From Mycobacterium lehmannii (GTDB lineage: Bacteria; Actinomycetota; Actinomycetes; Mycobacteriales; Mycobacteriaceae): 64,000 bases of DNA. Shown here piece after piece: positions 16,827-25,927 of the stretch. The notes beneath the pieces are model-generated. The model did not search any database, was not told the DNA's origin, and worked only from the letters and a program-made list of their open reading frames with translations. The first letter of the stretch is position 1; every line of letters begins with the position of its first letter. The stretch is from assembly GCF_002245535.1 (NCBI RefSeq), contig NZ_NKCN01000027.1, positions 1 to 64,000 of the forward strand. The letters are read 5' to 3'. Both the position numbers and the translations under genes were made by a program.

Positions 16827-19793
16827 GTGGCCAAACCAGCGACGCAGCGTCCGAAGCTGCCGAGCGCAGGCCGGTTGGGACTCGTCGAACCCACCGCGCC
16901 CGCGGAACTCGACCTGTTGGGTTGGAACACCGACGCGCACGTCGAGCTTCTGTGGTCGTTGTCGCGCGCCCCCGACGCCGACACCGCGCTGCGCACGATG
17001 GTCCGGTTGGCCGAGGCGTTGGGCGATGGCTGGGACGAACTCAACCGCGCTCTGCTCACCGACAAAAGCCTGCGGGGCCGGCTGTTCAGCCTGCTGGGTT
17101 CCTCGTTGGCCCTCGGTGACCACCTCATCGCGACTCCGGAGAATTGGCGGTTGCTCGCCGGTGACGTCGCCCTGCCGACCCGTGACGCGCTGCGCGAGAT
17201 GTTCGTCGCGCTGGCCGACGAGGCGTCCGACACGTCTACCGCGCTGCAGCCGCTGCGCAAGCTCTACCGCGACCGGGTGCTGGTGCTGGCCAGCCTGGAC
17301 CTGGCACCGACGGTGGAGAACGAACCGGTCCTGCCCTTCCCGACCGTCGGCGAGCACCTGTCGGACCTCGCCGACGCGGCACTGGCCGCCGCGCTGCACC
17401 TCGCGATCAAGACGACCGGGGGCGAGTCACCGCCCCGGATCGCGGTCATCGCGATGGGCAAATGCGGTGCGCGCGAACTGAACTACGTCAGCGACGTCGA
17501 CGTCATCTTCGTCGCCGAGCCCGCCGACGCGTTGGCGACCCGGGTGGCCGGCGAGCTGATGCGGTTCGCGGCCGACGCGTTCTTCGAAGTCGACGCGGCG
17601 CTGCGGCCCGAAGGCAAACACGGCCAGCTGGTGCGCACGCTGGACTCGCACGTCGCCTACTACGAGCGCTGGGCCAAGACGTGGGAGTTCCAGGCCTTGC
17701 TGAAGGCGCGGCCGGCCGCGGGCGACCCCGAACTCGGTCAGGCCTACGTCGACGCCCTGATGCCGATGGTGTGGACGGCCAGCGAGCGCGAGGACTTCGT
17801 GCCCGAAGTGCAGGCGATGCGCAGGCGGGTCGAGGAGCTCGTGCCCGCCGGGCAACGCTCGCGGGAGATCAAATTGGGCACCGGCGGGCTGCGCGACGTC
17901 GAATTCGCCGTGCAGCTCCTGCAATTGGTGCACGGCCGCAACGACGATCGGCTGCACGTCGCGTCGACGGTGGCCGCGCTGGCCGCACTCGGTGAACGCG
18001 GATACGTCGGGCGCGACGACGCCGCCAACCTGACCGCGTCGTATGAATTCCTGCGCACACTCGAGCACCGGCTACAGCTGCAGCGGATGGTGCGCACCCA
18101 CCTGCTTCCCGACGAGGACGACGACGAGTCGCTGCGCTGGCTGGCCAGGGCCGCGCACGTGCGGCCCGACGGCACGCGCGATGCGCTTGGCGTGTTGCGC
18201 GAAGAGCTCAAGCGCCAGAGCCTGCGGGTGTCGCGGTTGCATGAAAAGCTGTTCTATCAACCACTTCTGGAGTCCGTCGGGCAACCGGCAGTGAGCATCT
18301 CGGACGGTATGACGCAGGCGGCCGCCGAACGGCAGCTGGCCGCACTGGGGTACGAAGGCCCGCAGAGCGCATTGACGCACCTGGCCGCCCTCACCGGGAG
18401 CAGCGCCCGGCGTGGCCGCGTGCAGCAGGTCTTGTTGCCGACGCTGCTCAATTGGCTGTCGGACACCCCCGACCCCGATGCGGGGCTGCTGTCCTACCGC
18501 CGCATCAGCGATGCGCTGTCCGAACAGCGGTGGTTCCTGGCGACGCTGCGCGACGAGGGCGCCGTCGCCAAACGCCTCATGCAGGTGCTCGGCACGTCGG
18601 CCTACGTTCCGGAATTGCTCATGCGGGCCCCGGAAGTCATCCAGTCCTACGCCGACGGCCCCAACGGGCCCAAACTGCTCGACGCCGAACCCGACGCGGT
18701 GGCGCGGGCGCTTGTCGCCTCGGCCGCAAGGTATTCCGAGCCGCAGCGGGCGATCGCGGCGGCGCGCACGTTGCGTCGACGCGAGCTGGCGCGGATCGCC
18801 TCCGCCGACCTGCTGGGCATGCTCGAAGTCACCGAGGTGTGTCGGGCGCTGTCGTCGGTGTGGGTCGCGGTGCTGCAGGCGGCGCTGGAAACCGTGATCC
18901 GCGCCCAAACGTCGGACCGGGGGCCGCTGGCCAAGCTCGCGGTGATCGGCATGGGCCGCCTCGGCGGGGGCGAACTGGGCTACGGTTCGGACGCCGACGT
19001 GCTCTTCGTGTGCGAACCCGAAGCCGGAGTTGACGAATCGGCCGCGGTGAAGTGGGCGGTGACGGTCGCCGAACAGGTGAGGTCTCTGCTCGGGACACCG
19101 AGTTCGGATCCGCCGCTGGAGGTCGACGCGAACCTGCGGCCGGAGGGTCGCAACGGTCCGCTGGTGCGCACCCTGTCTTCGTATCAGGCCTACTACGAGC
19201 GCTACGCCCAGACGTGGGAGGTGCAGGCGCTGCTGCGGGCCCACCGCGTCGCTGGCGATCTGGACCTGGGGGAGCGGTTCCTGTTGATGATCGACAAGAT
19301 CCGGTACCCACCCGGCGGGGTGTCGGCCGAAGCGGTACAGGAGATCCGGCGGATCAAGGCTCGGGTGGACGCCGAACGGCTGCCGCGGGGAGCCGATCCG
19401 AATACGCACACCAAACTCGGGCGCGGAGGCCTCACCGACATCGAGTGGACGGTGCAGCTGCTGCAGTTGCGATACGCGCACAAGGTGTCCGCGCTGCACA
19501 ATACGTCGACGCTGCAGTCGCTGAACGCGATCGGCGCCGCCGAGCTGATCGCCGAGGGCGATGTCGAACTGCTGCGTCAGGCCTGGCTGACCGCGACGGC
19601 GGCACGTAACGCGTTGGTTCTGGTGCGCGGCAAGCCGACCGACCAATTACCCGGGCCGGGACGTCAGCTCAACGCCGTTGCGGTGGCCGCCGGCTGGGAC
19701 AGTGACGACGGGGGCGAGTTCCTCGACAATTACCTGCGGGTGACAAGGCGGGCAAAAGCCGTCGTGCGCAAGGTCTTCGGTGGCGAGGCATAG
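16827..19793 (+). CDS. glnE: Glutamine synthetase adenylyltransferase/adenylyl-removing enzyme
   Basis: A protein of about 988 residues with two nucleotidyltransferase-fold halves. The N-terminal half, which removes AMP, has YVSDVDVIFV near residue 225. The C-terminal half, which adds AMP, has YGSDADVLFV near residue 725. Each is followed by LRPEGxxGxLVRTL and a helical linker, as in all GlnE proteins. It controls GlnA1 by modifying its Tyr406. The GTG at 16827 (VAKPATQRPKLPS) matches the start of the M. tuberculosis protein better than the GTG at 16806. Confidence 0.95.
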   Translation: MAKPATQRPKLPSAGRLGLVEPTAPAELDLLGWNTDAHVELLWSLSRAPDADTALRTMVRLAEALGDGWDELNRALLTDKSLRGRLFSLLGSSLALGDHLIATPENWRLLAGDVALPTRDALREMFVALADEASDTSTALQPLRKLYRDRVLVLASLDLAPTVENEPVLPFPTVGEHLSDLADAALAAALHLAIKTTGGESPPRIAVIAMGKCGARELNYVSDVDVIFVAEPADALATRVAGELMRFAADAFFEVDAALRPEGKHGQLVRTLDSHVAYYERWAKTWEFQALLKARPAAGDPELGQAYVDALMPMVWTASEREDFVPEVQAMRRRVEELVPAGQRSREIKLGTGGLRDVEFAVQLLQLVHGRNDDRLHVASTVAALAALGERGYVGRDDAANLTASYEFLRTLEHRLQLQRMVRTHLLPDEDDDESLRWLARAAHVRPDGTRDALGVLREELKRQSLRVSRLHEKLFYQPLLESVGQPAVSISDGMTQAAAERQLAALGYEGPQSALTHLAALTGSSARRGRVQQVLLPTLLNWLSDTPDPDAGLLSYRRISDALSEQRWFLATLRDEGAVAKRLMQVLGTSAYVPELLMRAPEVIQSYADGPNGPKLLDAEPDAVARALVASAARYSEPQRAIAAARTLRRRELARIASADLLGMLEVTEVCRALSSVWVAVLQAALETVIRAQTSDRGPLAKLAVIGMGRLGGGELGYGSDADVLFVCEPEAGVDESAAVKWAVTVAEQVRSLLGTPSSDPPLEVDANLRPEGRNGPLVRTLSSYQAYYERYAQTWEVQALLRAHRVAGDLDLGERFLLMIDKIRYPPGGVSAEAVQEIRRIKARVDAERLPRGADPNTHTKLGRGGLTDIEWTVQLLQLRYAHKVSALHNTSTLQSLNAIGAAELIAEGDVELLRQAWLTATAARNALVLVRGKPTDQLPGPGRQLNAVAVAAGWDSDDGGEFLDNYLRVTRRAKAVVRKVFGGEA

Positions 19794-19809
19794 TGGATAG
19801 GCACAGCCG

Positions 19810-20445
19810 ATGAGCATGGATTTCGGGTTCGACGTGATCACCGACGAGGAGTACGAGCGCCAGCGCGCGCTGTACGGTCCGCTGACCGAGGCGGTGCGCC
19901 GACTGATCTGTGCGAGCCTGCACACCGAGATCGACGAGACCGCCGTCGCGGACGCGCAGGCCAAGATCGAGGCCGTCACACGGATTCTCGAGAGCACACA
20001 GCGCCCGGTGTCCTCGACCCTGCGGCACGAGGCCACCGGCCGTCCGCTGGCGTGGGCGAATCCCGCTGTGGGACTGCGTAATGCGATCGCACCGCCGATG
20101 GTGATCCACCACGAACAGGACGCCCGCTGCTGGAGTGAGTTCACGCTGAGCGGTGCCTACGAGGGGCCGCCGGGGTGGGTGCACGGCGGCATCTGCGCGT
20201 TGGTGCTCGACCATCTACTGGGCGAGGCCGCCAGTGACGGCCTCACCCAGCCGAAGTTCACCGGCACCATCTCGCTGCGTTATCTGCGCGGCACACCGCT
20301 GGGACCGCTGCGTGCGGAGGCGTTCGTGGAACGGTCCGAGGGGGTCAAGACGTTCGCCCGCGGATATCTGCTCGACGCACAGGGGCCCACGGTGGAAGCT
20401 GAGGGTGTGTTCATCCAGCCGGCGTGGGCGAGGGACGCCGGATGA
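19810..20445 (+). CDS. PaaI/hotdog thioesterase family protein
   Basis: A 211-residue protein with a C-terminal hotdog fold at about residues 95-205. The catalytic segment GPPGWVHGGICALVLDHLLG matches the HGG-(x)n-D/E motif of the PaaI/4HBT thioesterases. The N-terminal 80 residues are helical and specific to actinobacterial members. It probably hydrolyses a medium or long acyl-CoA. The stop overlaps the ATG of the next gene (ATGA), so the two are translationally coupled. Confidence 0.82.
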   Translation: MSMDFGFDVITDEEYERQRALYGPLTEAVRRLICASLHTEIDETAVADAQAKIEAVTRILESTQRPVSSTLRHEATGRPLAWANPAVGLRNAIAPPMVIHHEQDARCWSEFTLSGAYEGPPGWVHGGICALVLDHLLGEAASDGLTQPKFTGTISLRYLRGTPLGPLRAEAFVERSEGVKTFARGYLLDAQGPTVEAEGVFIQPAWARDAG

Positions 20446-21302
20446 AGTTCTATGTCAGCCTGGCGTTCCTCGACACCGCAGAGGTCGTCGAGATCGCCAA
20501 GGCCGCAGACGATCTCGGCTACGAAGGCCTCGGTATCCCGGATCACGTCGTCAACCTCGAGACGTTGGAGACCCCGTACCCCTACACCAAGGACGGCAGC
20601 AGGCGCTGGAAGGCGTTCACCGACTGGCCCGATCCGTGGGTGCTGATCGGCGGGCTGGCTCTCGTCACGTCACGGTCGCGGTTCGTCACCACCGTGTATC
20701 TGCCCGCGATGCGCGACCCGTACTCGGCGGCGAAGGCGATCGGCACCGCGGCCGTCCTGGCCGGCGGCCGACTCGAACTCGGCATCGGCGTTGGCTGGTG
20801 TGAGGAGGAGTTCACGCTGATGGGTCAGCAGTTCGCGCGGCGCGGTAAACGCACCGACGAGATGCTCGACCTGATGAAGGAACTCTGGAAACCGGGCTGG
20901 ACGGAGTTCGACGGCGAGTTCTACACGACGCCGAAGTTGGAGATGGAGCCGACACCGCCGCCGATCCCGGTGTACGTCGGCGGGCTCTCCGATATCGCGC
21001 TTCGCCGCGCGGCGCGCCACGACGGCTGGATCGGCGACCTGATCACCACCGACCGTGCCCTCGAACGCGTCGCCACGCTGCGCGACCTACGCGCCGAAAA
21101 CGGTTTGACCATGGATGGTTTCGAGGTGCTGACCCCGCTGACCGACGCGTTCACCCCCGATCATTTCGACCGCGCGGAAGCAGGTGGCATCACCGGCATC
21201 ATCACCATGCCGTGGATGTTCTACGCCGGCCCGGCAGCCTCGTTGGCCGAGAAGATCGACGGGATGAAGCGGTTCCGCAAGGACCTTCGGCTCGACAGCT
21301 AG
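20442..21302 (+). CDS. LLM-class F420-dependent oxidoreductase
   Basis: A 286-residue TIM-barrel protein of the luciferase-like monooxygenase class. In mycobacteria this class mostly uses coenzyme F420. Landmarks are MKFYVSLAFLDTAEVVEIAK, AAVLAGGRLELGIGVGW at about residues 103-120 and PPPIPVYVGGLSDIALRRAA near residues 170-190. It lies directly after a hotdog thioesterase with a four-base overlap, which points to a shared acyl substrate pathway. Its stop overlaps the convergent asparaginase gene by four bases. The substrate is unknown. Confidence 0.83.
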   Translation: MKFYVSLAFLDTAEVVEIAKAADDLGYEGLGIPDHVVNLETLETPYPYTKDGSRRWKAFTDWPDPWVLIGGLALVTSRSRFVTTVYLPAMRDPYSAAKAIGTAAVLAGGRLELGIGVGWCEEEFTLMGQQFARRGKRTDEMLDLMKELWKPGWTEFDGEFYTTPKLEMEPTPPPIPVYVGGLSDIALRRAARHDGWIGDLITTDRALERVATLRDLRAENGLTMDGFEVLTPLTDAFTPDHFDRAEAGGITGIITMPWMFYAGPAASLAEKIDGMKRFRKDLRLDS

Positions 21303-22315
21303 CCCCAGCGAGCGATCACGTCGCCCACCGGTTGGCCCGCGGCCAGCGCCGCCATCACCAGCACCCTGGCCTGACTGGGCCGAAGGGTCGGCACCATCAC
21401 CGCTCCCGCCTTGACCATGTCGTCGCCGGGTCCGTACGCGGCTTCGACGGGACCGGTCGGAACGCGGGTCGAGATCGCGAATGCGACGCCGGCAGGCGCA
21501 TGCCGACGCACCGCGTCCACCACGGCCTCGCTGGCGTTCCCGGAACCCAACGCCTCCACCACGATTCCGCGCGCACCGGATGCGACGGCTGCGTCTATCG
21601 GTCCTGGCCCATCGCCCGGATAGGCCGCGACGATGTCGACACGCGGCGCGTTGGCCGCCGAAACCTCGGCGATGAACGGGCGTCGCGCCGGCTGGGTCAG
21701 GGTGAACGTGTCGCCGCCGACCGTGCCGATCGGTGCGCCTGCGAACGCCGACAGAATCGCGGTGTCCATCTTGCGGGTGCCCAGTGCCTGAAACACGGTG
21801 CCGTCGAACGCGATCAACACACCTTGCTCGCTAGCGGCCGGGCTGGCCGCGACGGTCAGTGCGTCCCGCAGGTTCTTGGGCCCGTCGGCGTCGGGGGCGT
21901 CGGAGGACCGCTGTGCACCGGTCAGCACGATCGGCGGGCCACCGCGGTACGTGACGTCGAGCCACATCGCGGTGTCCTCCATGGTGTCGGTGCCGTGCGT
22001 GATGACCACGCCGTCGGCGCCGTTGGCCACCGCGTCCTTGGCGGCACCGCCGATCGCGTCCCAATCCGCGGGGGTCAGCTGCGAGCTGTCCTTCTGCATC
22101 AGGTCGACGATCTCGACGTCCAGCCCGGCGGCGAGTTCCTCACCGCCGACGGTCGGACGCCGCACACCGCTGGGATCGGTGCTCGTCGAGATCGTGCCGC
22201 CGGTGGTGATCACGACCAGGCGGGCGTTCTGGGCACCGGCGGGCGAGGCCGCCGGGCCGAGCGCGCTTGTCACCGTCGCGACCGCTACCGCGGCCGCCAG
22301 AAGTCCTCTGCGCAT
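21299..22315 (-). CDS. Exported L-asparaginase
   Basis: A 338-residue type I/II asparaginase with a Sec signal peptide (MRRGLLAAAVAVATVTSALG, cleaved near AGAQN), so it should act outside the cytoplasm. The two catalytic Thr motifs are intact: VVITTGGTIST near residues 35-45 and VITHGTDTMEDTA near residues 103-115. It hydrolyses asparagine to aspartate and ammonia. Its position near glnA2-glnE suggests scavenging of amide nitrogen. It is separate from the cytoplasmic AnsA of M. tuberculosis. Confidence 0.88.
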   Translation of the reverse strand: MRRGLLAAAVAVATVTSALGPAASPAGAQNARLVVITTGGTISTSTDPSGVRRPTVGGEELAAGLDVEIVDLMQKDSSQLTPADWDAIGGAAKDAVANGADGVVITHGTDTMEDTAMWLDVTYRGGPPIVLTGAQRSSDAPDADGPKNLRDALTVAASPAASEQGVLIAFDGTVFQALGTRKMDTAILSAFAGAPIGTVGGDTFTLTQPARRPFIAEVSAANAPRVDIVAAYPGDGPGPIDAAVASGARGIVVEALGSGNASEAVVDAVRRHAPAGVAFAISTRVPTGPVEAAYGPGDDMVKAGAVMVPTLRPSQARVLVMAALAAGQPVGDVIARWG

Positions 22316-22322
22316 CCGCGCG

Positions 22323-22859
22323 TCACCGCCGAAAACGGCTCAGCAGGCCGCGACGCCGAACCGGCGCAGCAGTGGCGGCCGGCGCAGCAGTGGCGGCCGG
22401 TGCGGCGGTGCCGGTGACCACGCGTCCGGGCGCCGCGCCACCGACTCGGGTGCGGCGGCGGGCGTCGGCCGACCAGACACCTGGACCCAAGCCTGCGATG
22501 GCGAGAAACCCGAAGCAGTACAGGAGCACGGCCTCGCCGCCGTTCTCGAACGGCCAGAAGCTGGCAGGAGGACCCTCGAGCGGCGGCCAGTGCATCCAGA
22601 AGTACGCCACCGCCATCTCACCGGACGCGATGAAAGCCGCTATGCGCGTGAACAGTCCGACGGTGATCAACAGCCCCGCCACGAGTTCGATCATCCCAGC
22701 CCACCACAGTGGCCAGGTGCCGACGGGGATGGCTTCACCGATCGGCCAACCGAAGATCTTCATAGTGCCATGCAGAAAGAACATCAGCCCGGCGATAATC
22801 CGGAAGAGGCTGAGAAGCGGCGACGAGTAGCTGGAAAGGCGTGCGTCGAAGGTCGTCAT
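22323..22859 (-). CDS. DoxX-family membrane protein
   Basis: A 178-residue protein with four predicted membrane helices between residues 12 and 125 and the DoxX pattern (LFRIIAGLMFFLHGTMKIFG, WWAGMIELVAGLLITVGLFT, AAFIASGEMAVAYFWMHWPP). The C-terminal 50 residues are Ala/Arg-rich with repeated TAAPAA units. Relatives are membrane components linked to redox stress. It lies seven bases upstream of the asparaginase start. Two decayed doxX copies lie upstream. Confidence 0.85.
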   Translation of the reverse strand: MTTFDARLSSYSSPLLSLFRIIAGLMFFLHGTMKIFGWPIGEAIPVGTWPLWWAGMIELVAGLLITVGLFTRIAAFIASGEMAVAYFWMHWPPLEGPPASFWPFENGGEAVLLYCFGFLAIAGLGPGVWSADARRRTRVGGAAPGRVVTGTAAPAATAAPAATAAPVRRRGLLSRFRR

Positions 22860-22884
22860 GCGCGTTTACCCTACGCGCAGACGC

Positions 22885-22922
22885 ACTTCGGGCCGGGCGA
22901 TTTGACTCGCCCGGCCCGAAGT
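22885..22922 (-). terminator. Strong hairpin between two doxX copies
   Basis: A perfect 16-base inverted repeat (22885-22900 with 22907-22922) with a six-base loop TTTGAC. It lies downstream of a doxX pseudogene and upstream of the intact doxX on the minus strand. It lacks a clear U tract, as is common for mycobacterial terminators. Confidence 0.65.
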
Positions 22923-22945
22923 GTCGACTGATGTTTACCCGGCTC

Positions 22946-23156
22946 GGTTACACGTCGAAGTACGACGAGTACGAACTCGAGGAGTCCAGCCCACCATGCC
23001 GGCCACGCCCCGACTTCGATCGGCATCGGCGCGGCGATCGGCCAGTCGAACAGCTTCTGCGAGCCGTGCAGCGTGAACAGCAGACCGAAGATGATGCGGG
23101 ATGATCAGGAACGGTGCGGAGTAACCGGCGAGGCGTGCGTCCAGATTGGTCGTCAT
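22946..23156 (-). pseudogene. doxX pseudogene 1 (frameshifted, truncated)
   Basis: The minus strand starts with ATG at 23156 and MTTNLDARLAGYSAPFL, which matches the intact doxX start. It then loses frame. The following residues appear in another frame as RIIFGLLFTLHGSQKLFDWP and later WPAWWAGLLEF, again doxX. The second half of the family (third and fourth helices) is absent. A one-frame change plus a deletion explains it. It is the second of three doxX-like copies in a row. Confidence 0.75.
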
Positions 23157-23205
23157 GTGATTCAACCCTACGCGCGGCGGACAGGATTTTCACAGCTGAA
23201 TGCCC

Positions 23206-23239
23206 AAAGGGCCGGCGGCGCAATCGCCACCGGCTCTTT
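23206..23239 (-). terminator. Hairpin after doxX pseudogene 2
   Basis: An imperfect 15-base stem (23206-23220 with 23225-23239) with a four-base loop. It sits between the two doxX remnants in the same relative position as the hairpin at 22885-22922. A terminator role is likely but inferred from shape only. Confidence 0.5.
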
Positions 23240-23249
23240 GGTCAGAGCT

Positions 23250-23490
23250 CTTCACACGTCGTAATAGTGCGCGGTCTCCTATGACTGGCTGATGCCCGGT
23301 GAAGTAGACGACGATGGCCATTGCCCCGGAACCGAGTGACGCCCGATTCGCGTGAACAACCCTACTAGCACCAGTAGACGGACCACCAGTTCGATGACGC
23401 CCGCATACCAGTTCGGCCAGGGGGCCGTCGGGGATGGGTCCCGAACCCAGGGGATGAGTGAATGTCGAGGCGGAAGTCCAGGGTCGGCAT
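23250..23490 (-). pseudogene. doxX pseudogene 2 (internal deletion and frameshifts)
   Basis: From ATG 23490 on the minus strand the sequence reads MPTLDFRLDIHSSP, a decayed doxX start. It then skips the first helix, resumes in another frame as NWYAGVIELVVRLLVLVGLF, and in a third frame as SGAMAIVVYFTGHQ, matching the third helix of the intact copy. The remaining C-terminus is missing. It borders the polysaccharide locus. Confidence 0.65.
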
Positions 23491-23770
23491 CATCAGCCGA
23501 CAAGGCGGCGCGCGGCGCTTTTCTTGAGATGGTCGACGACCCGACATCGGCCAAAGTCCTGCCGTCCGGGCCGACTTCGGATTCGCGTGAGATTACTACG
23601 TGTGAAACGAGACCCGGTGGTAGCAGATAAGGGTCATAGCTCGTTGGAGGGGCGCTAGCGTTGTCCAATAGTTCCAATAGTGACGATTGGCATTGCGGCG
23701 AATCACGATCGCACGGCAATTCTTGAAAATTCTTGTAAAGTGCCTCCGGCGACGTTTCTGGCGTCATGCG
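23491..23770. other. Intergenic region before the BcsB-like gene
   Basis: 280 bases between the last doxX remnant and the chosen start of the BcsB-like gene. It is less GC-rich than the flanking core genes and has A/T-rich stretches such as TTCTTGAAAATTCTTG near 23720. It probably holds the promoter of the rightward bcsB-like/wzx/methyltransferase genes. I see no convincing conserved box. Confidence 0.4.
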
Positions 23771-25819
23771 ATGACGAGGAGAACTCAACTGCCCACGATT
23801 CCGGCCCTGGGTGCCCGATTGCTCGGACGGCTCGCAGCGCTCACCGCGGTCATTGCAATTCCCATCTGTTCGGCGCCAGTGGTCAACGCCCAGCCACCAC
23901 CGGCCCCTGATCCCGGCGCTGCCCTCACTCTGCCGCTGAACGATTTGGGTGAGGATGGCACGCTGGTGTTCTACGGGACCACGGCCACCCTCCCCTTGTA
24001 CATCCCCGTGCCAGCGGGCTTATACCCGACATCGCTGAATGTCACCGTCGATCTTCCGTTCAATATGAGGTCCGGAACCTTGACCGTTACGCAGGATGAC
24101 CGTCTCATCGGACAGATCGGGTTGCCACCGACAGACCTTGCCCCGCTCGTCATTCCCCTTAATGGTGTCCAGATTGTCGACGAGTCTGCATCTGTGAACC
24201 TGACACTGACCGCGCTCGCCGAAGACGGATACTGTCTAGATACAGAGAACCCGGTCAGATTCGTCAATGGTTCGGTCAGTTACGCCGGAGAGGCATTCGC
24301 CCCGACCACGGTCGCCGACTTTCTTCCGCCCCTGTTGCGCACCCTGACAATCGGGGTGCCTGCTACGCCATCAGAAGACGAATCTGAAGCGGCGGTGCAG
24401 CTCGCAGCCACCCTGTCGGCACGCTATCGGAGCCAGAACCCGCAGGTAGTCCTCGTGCCGCTGGCCGACGACGCGACCATTCCCGGCAGCCCCTCGCTAC
24501 CATTTGAACGCCGAATCATCATCAAAGAAGGTCCGGACGAAGGTGTTGCCTTAGTAGGTGCGGGACCGCCTGACCTACTCATCTCCGGGCCGGCGGACAA
24601 GCTCACCAATAACGCCCGGCTGCTTACCCGCGGCTCTGTGAAAATGGCGCTGAGTACGAAGGTGATTCCGGGCGATCTACCGTCCGTTATTCCCCCACTG
24701 CCAGGCAACCTCGCGACGCTGACCGAGTTGGGCGCGTCGAAACTTTCTGCAGTGGGTGTGGCTCCGAAGGTGAGCATCGGATTGGACCAGACCCGGTTCG
24801 GTCATCCCACGCAGGGGATCCGGGTGCATTTGTTGGGGACGTACACGCCGGTTCCAGCCGCCTTGGGTTCACAGATGACGGCCTCCGTCGGAGGAGAAAT
24901 CGTCGGATCCTGGCCGACTGAATCAAACGGTGTAATCGATCAGTGGGTGGAGGTTCCCGACCGCCTCGTGCAGCGTTTCACCAACCTGGACGTGAGAGTC
25001 GAGACCAGTGGCGAAACCGGATACTGTGGCGATTTCAGAGCGATTAGGCTGGAGATCAGTGGCAACACCGTGGTGGAGAGCGCTCCAGCCCAGCCGCCGA
25101 TCCCGCCCGGTTTTCAATCCCTGCCACAGGCTTTGATGCCACGAATGCTGGTCGGCATCGGTGCGAACAGGTTCGCCGACACTGCCCGCGCGACGCAGAT
25201 TGCGGTGGGACTCCAGCGGCTCAGCGCGGTGCCGCTCTCGTTTGACGTGTCATCTCTTGAGCAGGCGATGAACAGCGACGATCCGGCTGTCCTCATCAGT
25301 GCGGACGGCTGGACAGAGTCGTCGATTTCGCTGCCGGTGAGCGCCGAGGACGGGCGCCTGAAACTGATGGGTGCGATTGATGGTGGCGAGAATACGGCGG
25401 ACACGACTTTCAGCCTTGACCCAGGGATTCAGTTCGGATCCCTGCAAACAGTGTTCGACGGCCAACGCTCCCTGCTGATAGCGACGTCCAATGGCGCGGC
25501 CGCGCAACTCGACGAGTTGCTGAGGTGGCTGGCCAGCGACCCCACGCGGTGGTCGAGCCTGCGTGGAAATGCGCTGGTCGCTGTTGCCGGCCGAGAGCCG
25601 GAGATAGTTCCAGATAGCGGAGCTTTCAGTGTCTACGGGCCATCGATGTCGCCGACGGCGCAGGAGTCCTCTGGCAGTTCCGATGGCATCTCGCCGTGGT
25701 GGGCTTTGGTCGGGGTCGGCGGAGCGGTCGCGGTCGGCATCGTTGCATTCTGGATGGGCGGTCGAAGGTCGCGGTCGGGCAGCGGCCAGCCGGCGGGCGA
25801 TGATGACGTGCAGTCCTGA
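23771..25819 (+). CDS. BcsB-like exported, membrane-anchored protein
   Basis: A protein of about 682 residues. A signal peptide (hydrophobic AALTAVIAIPICSAP, then VVNAQ) is followed by a large exported part and one C-terminal membrane helix (WWALVGVGGAVAVGIVAF, about residues 642-660) with a short basic cytoplasmic tail. The exported part follows BcsB, the periplasmic partner of cellulose synthase. It has two repeated carbohydrate-binding jellyroll plus flavodoxin-like modules, each jellyroll carrying the single-Cys loops GYCLDTEN and GYCGDFRAI, and a late FDGQRSLLIATSN strand. No BcsA synthase is encoded nearby. It may guide a nascent polysaccharide in the envelope. The start is uncertain: ATG 23771 gives the best signal peptide, and the frame is open to 23687. 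Confidence 0.75.
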   Translation: MTRRTQLPTIPALGARLLGRLAALTAVIAIPICSAPVVNAQPPPAPDPGAALTLPLNDLGEDGTLVFYGTTATLPLYIPVPAGLYPTSLNVTVDLPFNMRSGTLTVTQDDRLIGQIGLPPTDLAPLVIPLNGVQIVDESASVNLTLTALAEDGYCLDTENPVRFVNGSVSYAGEAFAPTTVADFLPPLLRTLTIGVPATPSEDESEAAVQLAATLSARYRSQNPQVVLVPLADDATIPGSPSLPFERRIIIKEGPDEGVALVGAGPPDLLISGPADKLTNNARLLTRGSVKMALSTKVIPGDLPSVIPPLPGNLATLTELGASKLSAVGVAPKVSIGLDQTRFGHPTQGIRVHLLGTYTPVPAALGSQMTASVGGEIVGSWPTESNGVIDQWVEVPDRLVQRFTNLDVRVETSGETGYCGDFRAIRLEISGNTVVESAPAQPPIPPGFQSLPQALMPRMLVGIGANRFADTARATQIAVGLQRLSAVPLSFDVSSLEQAMNSDDPAVLISADGWTESSISLPVSAEDGRLKLMGAIDGGENTADTTFSLDPGIQFGSLQTVFDGQRSLLIATSNGAAAQLDELLRWLASDPTRWSSLRGNALVAVAGREPEIVPDSGAFSVYGPSMSPTAQESSGSSDGISPWWALVGVGGAVAVGIVAFWMGGRRSRSGSGQPAGDDDVQS

Positions 25820-25927
25820 CGAGGAAACCCTATGGCACGGTAATCGAGGCCACGTTGACAGCATGCTCAACTCAGCGAGCCTGACGCGCCGGTCGCCGGA
25901 CCGGTCGTTGAGTGCTGGTTATTCGTG

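Noticed and set aside
22947..22963. A 17-base match with the end of glnA1 (41767-41783), both reading as Y-F-D-V-stop on the minus strand
   Set aside because: A match this long is near chance level in a GC-rich window of this size, and no further similarity extends on either side.
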